Notes under the pieces: generated by a model
What the model saw: the letters and a program-made list of their open reading frames with translations, nothing else
Told to the model about the DNA's origin: nothing
Databases searched by the model: none
Shown here: positions 12,479-18,646 of the stretch, piece after piece
How the letters are laid out: each line of letters starts with the position of its first letter
How positions within the stretch are numbered: position 1 is the first letter of the stretch
Translations under genes and position numbers: made by a program
Source: CAYZJD01 sp964478455
Lineage (GTDB): Bacteria; Acidobacteriota; Terriglobia; Bryobacterales; Bryobacteraceae
Assembly (NCBI GenBank): GCA_964478455.1
Contig: CAYZJD010000043.1
Span: forward strand, 1 to 18,646
Direction: 5' to 3'
Length of the DNA: 18,646 nt

Positions 12479-14110
12479 TCAAAGGAGCAGTTGGGCGAGG
12501 AGGATCTTGGCGATGGTGGCGGCGGGATAGACGCTGGCGTAGGCGAGGTTCGGCTCGTCCGAGCGGGCCTGGTCAGTGGCGTAGGCAAGACAGGCGGGTT
12601 GCGTCTGGATGCCGGACACCACGCCCATCAACGAATCGAAAGGCATCTTCAGCCACAAGTGACCGACGACGATGGTGGCCAGCGTCACGCCGAAGGTAAT
12701 GGCGGCCCCGGCCACGAGCATCTGCGGGCCGTTGACCCGCATCGTTCCGGCAAAGGAGTAACCCGCCCGGATTCCCACGCCAGACAGGAACAGCAGCAGG
12801 CCGATCTGACGAAGCGTCAGGTTCGCCGCCGCCGGGATCGCCCAAGTGACACGACCCGTGTGTTCGAGCTTGCCGAGCACGAGCGCCACGAGCAGGGGCC
12901 CGCCGGCAAGCCCGAGCCGCACGGTATTGGCACCCGGAAGCGGGAGCGGCATCAGACCAACCATCACGCCGAGCACCATGCCGATGGCCACCGAGCCGAA
13001 GTCGGTTTCCGCCGCGCCGCGAATCGAATCGCCGAAAAACTTCGAGATCGCCTGGAAGTTGTCGCGCCGCGTCAGAACGCGGACGCGGTCGCCGATCTCG
13101 AGACGCGTCTCGGGAGCAGGCACGATGTCCAAGTCCGCGCGCCGTAGCCGGGTGATGGTGGCTGAGAGCCTGTTCTCCAGGTCCAGGTCGCGGATCGTTC
13201 TGCCGACCACCTCTTTGCTCGAAACGAAGACGCGGCGGTAGTCGAGCTCGGAGCGGTCAAGTTCGATGCGCTCGTCGGTCGCCGCGCCGAAGATCTGCCG
13301 GGCGCGCGCGAGCGCGTCCTCATCGCCGACGACAACGACGATGTCGCCCTCGGCAAGAGGTGTCGCCGGGCGGGCAAGATCGGTCCGCCCGCCATGCCGG
13401 ATGCGGCTGACGACGAATCCCACCTCCTTGTGGAGGCCAAGAACCTCCGAAACGGTCCGGCCAATGACGCCCGGGTTCTTCACGACGAAATCGGCGGCCC
13501 GGATCTCGGGTCCTTCCTCCGCCGGCGGGATCTGGATGCGCCACAGGCACCGCGCCAGCACGAAGGAAAGCAGAACGCCCAGCACGCCGATGGGATAGGC
13601 GACACTATAAGCAACGACCGGCTCGTCGGTGAGCGCACGGACCGCTTCGGCGGAGAGCTTGCCTGATCGGGCGGTATCGCGAAGGCGCTCGCGGGCCGCT
13701 GCCAGAGCGGGCGTGTTCGTCAAGGCGCCGCAATAGAGGCCAGCGGCGCGGGGACCATTCAAGGACAACGCAAACGATACCCCGACGGTGAGCACCGCGC
13801 CGAAGGCCAAAGCGCCAACGGCCAGCAGGCTGTTTCGGTAGCCGTGCCGCCGGAAGGAATCGAAAAACGCCCGGCCGGAGTGGATGCCGACCGCGTAAAC
13901 GAAGATGATCAGCCCGAGCGTGGGCAGCGCCTCGGGCGGAGCGATGTCCGGCCCGAGCGAGCCGATCGCCAGCCCGACGAAGAGCACGCCGGCCACGCCA
14001 AGGCGGAATCCGCGAAATTCGATTTCGCCGAGGAGATACCCGAGACCGATGACCACGAACAGCGTCAGCATCGGATTCTCGGCAAGCGTGCGGGCCAGCG
14101 ATTCGATCAT
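12479..14110 (-). CDS. AspT/YidE-type antiporter with two RCK_C (TrkA-C) domains
   Basis: This 543-residue protein belongs to the aspartate:alanine exchanger superfamily. Its two membrane halves (about 12-190 and 370-543) are inverted repeats, each with a family motif: 'GALTNTPALAAA' (128-139) and 'GIQTQPACLAYA' near the C-terminus. Between them lie two cytoplasmic RCK_C domains at about 208-275 and 290-357, which usually sense a small ligand. The substrate could be a dicarboxylate, an amino acid or another anion. The start MIESLART at 14110 is preferred; the frame extends upstream to 14197, but that part lies across the promoter. GGTGA just upstream is a weak ribosome binding site. It is divergent from the membrane hydrolase gene. 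Confidence 0.9.
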   Translation of the reverse strand: MIESLARTLAENPMLTLFVVIGLGYLLGEIEFRGFRLGVAGVLFVGLAIGSLGPDIAPPEALPTLGLIIFVYAVGIHSGRAFFDSFRRHGYRNSLLAVGALAFGAVLTVGVSFALSLNGPRAAGLYCGALTNTPALAAARERLRDTARSGKLSAEAVRALTDEPVVAYSVAYPIGVLGVLLSFVLARCLWRIQIPPAEEGPEIRAADFVVKNPGVIGRTVSEVLGLHKEVGFVVSRIRHGGRTDLARPATPLAEGDIVVVVGDEDALARARQIFGAATDERIELDRSELDYRRVFVSSKEVVGRTIRDLDLENRLSATITRLRRADLDIVPAPETRLEIGDRVRVLTRRDNFQAISKFFGDSIRGAAETDFGSVAIGMVLGVMVGLMPLPLPGANTVRLGLAGGPLLVALVLGKLEHTGRVTWAIPAAANLTLRQIGLLLFLSGVGIRAGYSFAGTMRVNGPQMLVAGAAITFGVTLATIVVGHLWLKMPFDSLMGVVSGIQTQPACLAYATDQARSDEPNLAYASVYPAATIAKILLAQLLL

Positions 14111-14155
14111 GGAATCACCGCGGGAACGCCGCGAAGGACGCTCCCCGAAGTTCCC

Positions 14156-14197
14156 ATCATAGTGCCCGCGAACACGAAGCGGCCGCGCGGGTATCAT
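14156..14197. promoter_or_regulatory. Divergent -10-like hexamers between the AspT-like and hydrolase genes
   Basis: TATGAT on the minus strand (14161-14156) would start the antiporter transcript near 14149, about 39 bases before its ATG. TATCAT on the plus strand (14192-14197) would start the hydrolase transcript near 14204, about 46 bases before ATG 14250. I see no clear -35 boxes. The gap 14111-14249 holds nothing else I can recognise. Confidence 0.4.
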
Positions 14198-14249
14198 GCT
14201 GAGAAGGGCGCGCTGCCGGCCGGCGAATCACCGAGCAGGCTCCAACCCG

Positions 14250-15254
14250 ATGGACAACATCACTCACACGCTGACCGGACTGATGCTGAGCCGCGCGGGG
14301 CTAAACCGGCTGACGCCGCACGCGACCGCGGTCGTGCTGCTGGCGGCGAATGCGGCGGACATTGACGTGGTCGCCGCATTCGACGGACCGGTGCGCTATC
14401 TCCAATACCACCGCGGCATCACGCACTCGCTTTTTGCCATCCCGCTGCTGGCGCTGCTGGCGGTGGCGGTGGTGCGGCTGGCCGCGCGCAAGCCGCTACC
14501 ATGGTGGCGGGCGTGGCTGGCGGCGGCGATCGGCGCGGCCAGCAATCCGCTGCTCGACTGGACGAACGTTTACGGCGTTAAGCTGCTGAGCCCGTTCTCC
14601 GAGCGGTGGTTCCGGGCCGACATCTTCCACATCGTCGATGTGTGGATCTGGGCGGCGTTCGTTCTGGCGCTCGCCGCGCCGGCGATCTCGAAGCTGGTGA
14701 GCGTGGAAATCGGGGCCCGCCCCGCGACCGGCCGGGGAGCGGCAATCGTCGCGCTGTGTTTCCTGGCGCTGTACGCGGGCGCCCGCTACCTACTTCACGA
14801 GCGCGCGGTCGCCATGCTCGACGCAAGGATGTACCAGAACGAGGCGCCACGGCGCGTGGCCGCGCTACCGACGCCCGTGAATCCGTTCCGCTGGGTCGGG
14901 CTTGTTGAAGGAAGCGGTTTTTACCAGGTGAACGACGGGGTGAACGTGCTCGCGGAATTCGATCCGGCAGCGGGGCGCGTGTTTTACAAGCCGGAGCCCG
15001 GGCCGGCGCTCGAGGCCGCCCGACAAACCGAGGCGTTCCGCGTGTTTCTCGCTTTCTCGCAGTATCCGCTGTGGCGCGTCACGCCGGTCGCCGAGCCGGA
15101 AAACGGCAAGCTGGTACAGGCGGTCGATCTGCGATTCGGCGCGCCGCCGGAGGAGAGATTCGCGGCGACGGCGCTGCTGGATGGCGAGCTGCGCGTGTTG
15201 CGGGCGTCGTTCGCCTTCGGTGCGCGGCCCCGCCCGACGGCGAGCGGGAGGTGA
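14250..15254 (+). CDS. Membrane-bound metal-dependent hydrolase, YdjM/YbcI (DUF457) family
   Basis: The 334-residue protein opens MDNITHTLTGLMLSRAG, the characteristic start of the YdjM/'LexA-binding, inner-membrane hydrolase' family. Conserved histidines are His6, His54 and His59 ('YHRGITHS'), with Asp103 in 'NPLLDWTNVYG', all likely metal ligands. Four or five membrane helices lie in the first 200 residues. The C-terminal 130 residues are soluble. The ATG at 14250 gives the family N-terminus, so the upstream frame to 14196 is ignored. The stop is 7 bases before the aldehyde dehydrogenase gene, so the two are probably co-transcribed. Its substrate is unknown. Confidence 0.85.
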   Translation: MDNITHTLTGLMLSRAGLNRLTPHATAVVLLAANAADIDVVAAFDGPVRYLQYHRGITHSLFAIPLLALLAVAVVRLAARKPLPWWRAWLAAAIGAASNPLLDWTNVYGVKLLSPFSERWFRADIFHIVDVWIWAAFVLALAAPAISKLVSVEIGARPATGRGAAIVALCFLALYAGARYLLHERAVAMLDARMYQNEAPRRVAALPTPVNPFRWVGLVEGSGFYQVNDGVNVLAEFDPAAGRVFYKPEPGPALEAARQTEAFRVFLAFSQYPLWRVTPVAEPENGKLVQAVDLRFGAPPEERFAATALLDGELRVLRASFAFGARPRPTASGR

Positions 15255-15261
15255 GCCCAGG

Positions 15262-16689
15262 ATGAACGTTGCGGAATACCCGATGCGCATCGGCGGGGAA
15301 TTCGTAAAGACGCCCAACCCGCGGGCGGTCGAGCTGCCCTATGACGGTTCGGTGGTGGGCACCATTTACGAGGCGGCGCGGGCACAGGTGGATGCAGCGG
15401 CGGAAGCCGCGGCGGCGGCCGCTCCAGTGATGCGGGAGCTGACGCTGGATGAGCGCGCCGTCATCCTGCGAAAGGCACAGGAGAAGGTGATCGAGCGCCG
15501 GGAAGAGCTGGCGCTGGCCATCAGCTCGGAGAGCGGCAAGCCGCTCAAAGAGGCGCGCGCCGAAGTGGACCGCTCATCTCAGACGCTGCTGTTCGCCTCG
15601 GAAGAGGCGCACCGGCTGCGCGGCGAGGTTGTCCCGATGGAGGCTGCGCCGGCGGGCAAAGGACGATGGGCGATGACGCTGCGCGAGCCGCTCGGCGTGA
15701 TCGCCGCGATCACCCCGTTCAACTTCCCCCTGAACCTGGCGATGCACAAGATCGGGCCAGCGATCGCGGCCGGCAATGCGGTGGTGCACAAGCCGGCGTC
15801 GGCGACGCCGATCAGCGCGCTGATCATGGCCGGCATCTTCGAGGAATGCGGGCTGCCGAAGGGCGCGCTGAACGTGGTCACAGGCCCCGGCGGCGCGATC
15901 GGCGACCTGCTGACGTTACACAACGACATCGCCATGATCACCTTCACCGGCAGCCCGGATGTCGGCGTGCGCATTCGTAACCTCGCCGGCATGAAGCGCG
16001 TGACGCTGGAGCTGGGCTCGAATTGCGCCGTGATCATTGATGAGGACGCGGACCTGGACGATGCCGTGCCGCGTTGTGTAACGGGCAGCTTCGCGCACTC
16101 CGGGCAGGTGTGCATCTCCGTGCAGCGCATCTTCGCGCACCGCGCGATCCGCGACGAGTTCCTCGAGCGGTTCGTCGAGGGCACCAGAAAGCTGAAGATC
16201 GGCCACCCGCACGATCCGGCGACCGATATCAGCTCGTTGATTACGGTGAAGGAGGCCGAGCGGGTCCAGGAATGGATCGCCGAGGCGGTCTCCTCCGGTG
16301 CGAAGCTGGTCGCCGGAGGAGTGCGTCGCCGCGCGACCATCGAGCCGACCGTCTTGACCGACGCGCCCGCGCACGTAAGGCTCTCCTGCAAGGAAGCCTT
16401 CGGACCCGTGGCGGTGGTGAACTCCTACGAGACGCTCGACCAGGCGATCGACATGGTGAACGCCTCGGAGTACGGTCTTCAGGCGGGCATCTACACTCGC
16501 GACCTGCGCAAGGCGTTCACGGCCGCCAGGCGCGTTCACGTCGGCGGTTTCCTGATCAACGAGGTGCCGCAGTACCGTGTGGACCAGATGCCCTACGGCG
16601 GCGTGAAGCTCAGCGGCACTGGACGGGAAGGGCCAAAGTACGCCATCGAGGAGATGACGGAAACGAAGCTGGTGGTATGGAAGGTGTAG
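15262..16689 (+). CDS. Aldehyde dehydrogenase (NAD(P)+-dependent)
   Basis: This 475-residue enzyme oxidises an aldehyde to the acid. It keeps the ALDH catalytic residues: Asn154 ('PFNFP'), Lys177 ('VHKPAS'), general base Glu250 ('LELGSN') and nucleophile Cys284 ('SGQVCISVQR'). The Rossmann loop 'TFTGSPDVG' is also present. The cysteine context resembles the lactaldehyde/glyceraldehyde-3-phosphate dehydrogenase-like branch, but the substrate is not certain. 'GSNCAVI' replaces the commoner 'G(S/G)N(A/S)P'. ATG 15262 is preceded by GGAGGTGA 8 bases upstream; the frame open from 15181 is shadow of the hydrolase gene. Its stop lies only 6 bases from that of the convergent gene. Confidence 0.94.
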   Translation: MNVAEYPMRIGGEFVKTPNPRAVELPYDGSVVGTIYEAARAQVDAAAEAAAAAAPVMRELTLDERAVILRKAQEKVIERREELALAISSESGKPLKEARAEVDRSSQTLLFASEEAHRLRGEVVPMEAAPAGKGRWAMTLREPLGVIAAITPFNFPLNLAMHKIGPAIAAGNAVVHKPASATPISALIMAGIFEECGLPKGALNVVTGPGGAIGDLLTLHNDIAMITFTGSPDVGVRIRNLAGMKRVTLELGSNCAVIIDEDADLDDAVPRCVTGSFAHSGQVCISVQRIFAHRAIRDEFLERFVEGTRKLKIGHPHDPATDISSLITVKEAERVQEWIAEAVSSGAKLVAGGVRRRATIEPTVLTDAPAHVRLSCKEAFGPVAVVNSYETLDQAIDMVNASEYGLQAGIYTRDLRKAFTAARRVHVGGFLINEVPQYRVDQMPYGGVKLSGTGREGPKYAIEEMTETKLVVWKV

Positions 16690-16695
16690 CCGCGC

Positions 16696-18240
16696 CTACA
16701 GGGAGAGGTTAATGACGGCTTCTTCGCCTTCGGCCAGCCGGACGGAGGTACTCTCGACCACCGACCACTCGACCTGCTCCGGTTTCTCGTAGTCGTAGGT
16801 CGCCAGCACGCGAAAGGTCCCCGCCGGCAATCCGTCCAGCCTGAACTCACCCTTGTCGTTGGTATAGGTCGCGTCGCGCCCGGCGATGCGCCAGCGGAGT
16901 TCCTTGTCCGGCGTGTGAAGCAGGACGACAGCCCCGATCGCGGGCCGGCCATCGGAGTTCGAGGCGACACCTCGCAGATAAGCCGGCTTCGCGGAAATGA
17001 CGGCGTCGAGCAGGATGGTTTCGCCGGGCATCGCGCGGAACTCATTGATCACTGCCGGTCTGCCCGAAACGTCGAGGGACTCTACGATCGCGCTCCGCGG
17101 GGCCGAGACAAGCAACTCCCACGTTCCCGGGCTGAGCGTGGTTTCACGGTGGCAGTCGATCCGGCGGAGTGCGGCCTCGCCGGCGGGCGCCACCCGTCGA
17201 ACCACGGCGTGTATCTTCCTGGGGTCAAAGTCGCCGCCGTCACGTCTCGAGAGACATTCGAAGTGGATCTCGGGGGCCGGCGACGCCTCAATAAAGATCC
17301 CTTCGATGTCTTGCGCAAGGTACAGTTCCCGGTAGTAAGACATTGGCGCCCGGCCGCCGTTGGACTCGGCAATCAACTCGTAGCGGCCAGGGGTGAGTGC
17401 CGAAAAGCTGAAGCTGCCGTCGCCGGTGATTGCCGCCGTCAACTTGCCGAGTTCCGAGTACAGCGCGATCGAGTGAGCGGCCCAGGCCACCTTTCCGGAC
17501 ACGCGCAGCAGCTTGCCCGGCAGCGGTGTAATGCGGATCTCCGCCGTTTCCTCGTCCAGCCGCGCAACCACGGCTTGTGATTCGCCGGCCTCGACGGACT
17601 GGCCGAACCACGTCGGCAGGAACTGCGAGCCGTCCTCGAGCTGCTTCGGGCCGGTGCGGACATGATATCCTCCTGGTTCGAGACCGGCGATGCGGTATAC
17701 GCCGCGGTCGTCAGTGACGGCCTGGCCTGCGAGGCGCAGCGGCTTGCCGTCGTGGTAGGCGAGCACCGGATAGTTCGGGATACCAACACGGTTCTCGTCG
17801 ATCACTTCGCCGGTGAGAACACCGAGCTTGGGGAGGCGAAGCTCCGCGGTGAAGCGCACCCCGGCTTCGACATGGATAGCCCTGCCCGGCCCGTTCCAGC
17901 GGGACTGGCCGTAACGCGCCGGCGCGTAGCCCGATTTCTCCGCGCCCAGCAGATAGTAACCCGCCGGGAGCCGCGAGAAGGAAAAGCGGCCAAACTGGTC
18001 GGAGATGGCGCGGTGGGTTGCGTCAGAGCCGGGACCGCCAACCTCTTGCAGGGTGACTTTGGCGCGGGCCAGCGGCCGGCCCTGGTCATGTTCGAGGACA
18101 ATGCCCTCCACCGTTGCCGCAGGGCACACAGAAGCGGCGAGGACGCTGAGGCTTAGCGCGGCGAGCGCGTCACGAACGGATTGCCAGGCCCAGGACACGC
18201 ACTTCTTTCGATGGAGGTCGCCTGCCCAGAGCGTCCTCAT
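16696..18240 (-). CDS. Secreted protein with carboxypeptidase-regulatory-like (beta-sandwich) repeats
   Basis: The 514-residue product has an N-terminal signal sequence ('ALAALSLSVLAASVCPAA'), then several CarboxypepD_reg/Cna-B-like modules. The first is 'VEGIVLEHDQGRPLARAKVTL...FGRFSFSRLPAGYY'. The second is 'LTGEVIDENRVGIPNYPV...GVYRIAGLEPGGYHV'. A middle module has 'GSFSFSALTPGRYEL'. The last runs from 'RGVASNSDGRPAIGAVV' to 'GEFRLDGLPAGTFRV'. Such proteins are abundant in Acidobacteriota and are thought to act at the cell surface; no enzyme domain is visible. ATG 18240 has GGTAAGG six bases upstream but lies inside the HTH gene; GTG 18198 would give a more ordinary signal peptide. The overlap with the HTH gene is 71 or 29 bases accordingly. 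Confidence 0.8.
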   Translation of the reverse strand: MRTLWAGDLHRKKCVSWAWQSVRDALAALSLSVLAASVCPAATVEGIVLEHDQGRPLARAKVTLQEVGGPGSDATHRAISDQFGRFSFSRLPAGYYLLGAEKSGYAPARYGQSRWNGPGRAIHVEAGVRFTAELRLPKLGVLTGEVIDENRVGIPNYPVLAYHDGKPLRLAGQAVTDDRGVYRIAGLEPGGYHVRTGPKQLEDGSQFLPTWFGQSVEAGESQAVVARLDEETAEIRITPLPGKLLRVSGKVAWAAHSIALYSELGKLTAAITGDGSFSFSALTPGRYELIAESNGGRAPMSYYRELYLAQDIEGIFIEASPAPEIHFECLSRRDGGDFDPRKIHAVVRRVAPAGEAALRRIDCHRETTLSPGTWELLVSAPRSAIVESLDVSGRPAVINEFRAMPGETILLDAVISAKPAYLRGVASNSDGRPAIGAVVLLHTPDKELRWRIAGRDATYTNDKGEFRLDGLPAGTFRVLATYDYEKPEQVEWSVVESTSVRLAEGEEAVINLSL

Positions 18241-18508
18241 CGGCGGCCTTACCAACGAGGAGACTGAATTGTTCCAGGAGTTCGGTCTCGTCGATGTCGA
18301 TGGCGCGGGCGTATTGACGAACGTAACTCGAATTGTAGATGCCGCCGGGTAGGATAGTCAGATCTCCCTGTTCGATCGCTTCGAGGAACCGCTTGCTGAT
18401 CTTGGTTGACTCAGCGATCGCGTCCAGAGAGATGCCTTTTGAGCGCCGGATTGCGGCCACGTCGAGCCGCCGGGGGAGGGGTGCAGACACTCTCAGCTTC
18501 TCGGACAC
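18170..18508 (-). CDS. RodZ-type helix-turn-helix protein (HTH_25), short and without a membrane helix
   Basis: The 112-residue protein has one HTH_25 domain at about 17-80. 'IRRSKGISLDAIAESTKISKRFLEAIEQGD' and 'LPGGIYNSSYVRQYARAIDIDETELL' match the N-terminal domain of RodZ. The transmembrane helix and periplasmic domain of full RodZ are missing. It may be a transcription regulator or a cytoskeleton-interacting fragment. GTG 18508 is preferred because it starts just before the domain and follows AGGCAGGT; the frame is open to GTG 18574, whose extra residues look unlike protein. It overlaps the start of the secreted repeat protein, suggesting coupled translation. Confidence 0.75.
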   Translation of the reverse strand: MSEKLRVSAPLPRRLDVAAIRRSKGISLDAIAESTKISKRFLEAIEQGDLTILPGGIYNSSYVRQYARAIDIDETELLEQFSLLVGKAADEDALGRRPPSKEVRVLGLAIRS

Positions 18509-18646
18509 GGATACCTGCCTGCTTGTTAATAACCCGCCAAGCGGGTCGTTCGGTGCGAAGGTACAGTATCTCACAGAACTCCCCAGCCGTACAGTGGTTT
18601 TGGACCGGAATCTCCACCTCGGGTGAAGACTTGGGTAGCCTCCGAA
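18509..18646 (-). promoter_or_regulatory. Upstream region of the HTH gene, with a small hairpin
   Basis: This 138-base stretch runs to the window end and has no convincing gene. ACCCGC (18532-18537) and GCGGGT (18541-18546) form a 6-bp stem with a 3-base loop, read on the minus strand before TTATTAA. It could be a leader hairpin or a weak terminator. GTACAG occurs twice in direct orientation (18561-18566 and 18589-18594). I cannot identify a confident promoter. Confidence 0.25.

Noticed and set aside
18532..18546. ACCCGC-CAA-GCGGGT hairpin as a terminator
   Set aside because: The stem is only six base pairs and lacks a real U-tract; no gene end is visible just upstream on that strand within the window.
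18561..18594. Two direct GTACAG repeats upstream of the HTH gene
   Set aside because: Six-base direct repeats alone are too weak to call an operator and do not match a binding motif I can name.
1..18646. tRNA, rRNA, CRISPR, insertion sequence or prophage genes
   Set aside because: No clover-leaf sequence, regularly spaced repeats, transposase/integrase motifs or phage structural genes were seen on either strand.

Overview
The window reads as high-GC bacterial chromosome with tightly packed genes. The gene content suggests an Acidobacteriota genome, perhaps Solibacterales or Bryobacterales: a secreted carboxypeptidase-regulatory-like repeat protein, a short RodZ-type HTH protein, a Tat-exported enolase-superfamily enzyme and a DUF6249-type membrane protein. 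This placement is inference from gene style, not from a marker gene. No rRNA, tRNA, CRISPR array, transposase or phage gene was seen, and no gap longer than about 150 bases lacks a gene.

Layout. (1) Positions 1-2716 (+): the 3' end of a TonB-dependent receptor, then a periplasmic binding protein, an ABC ATPase and a FecCD permease with overlapping or near-touching ends. This is a BtuB-BtuF-BtuD-BtuC-like uptake operon, with cobalamin the likeliest substrate and heme or siderophore possible. (2) 2772-4533 (+): a MacB/FtsX-type permease and its LolD/MacB-type ATPase. (3) 4554-8307 (-), in transcription order: ECF sigma factor, zinc-finger anti-sigma factor, DedA/VTT membrane protein, Tat-exported enolase-superfamily protein, and a VapBC toxin-antitoxin pair. 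(4) 8414-8785 (+): a small three-helix membrane protein divergent from the sigma factor. (5) 8851-11444 (-): NAD-dependent DNA ligase LigA followed by a DJ-1/PfpI protein. (6) 11524-12438 (+): a diacylglycerol-kinase-family lipid kinase divergent from ligA. (7) 12479-14110 (-): an AspT-type antiporter with two RCK_C domains, divergent from (8) 14250-16689 (+): a YdjM-like membrane metal-dependent hydrolase and an aldehyde dehydrogenase. (9) 16696-18508 (-): a RodZ-type HTH protein overlapping a secreted beta-sandwich repeat protein.

The most interesting regulatory signal is the sigma/small-membrane-protein intergenic region. A perfect inverted repeat (GTTTCAGC / GCTGAAAC) places the element TGAAAC-N17-AGTC on each strand, one pointing to the sigma operon and the other to the divergent membrane-protein gene. 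That is the arrangement expected if the sigma factor controls itself and its neighbour. Sigma, anti-sigma, VTT protein and DUF6249-type protein would then form a small envelope-stress module.

Other points of note are: a lipid-kinase gene whose only well-placed start codon is ATC; -10-like hexamers built over the stop codon of the preceding gene; a vapBC promoter flanked by GACATC half-sites; and a roughly 23-base repeat found in two convergent intergenic gaps.
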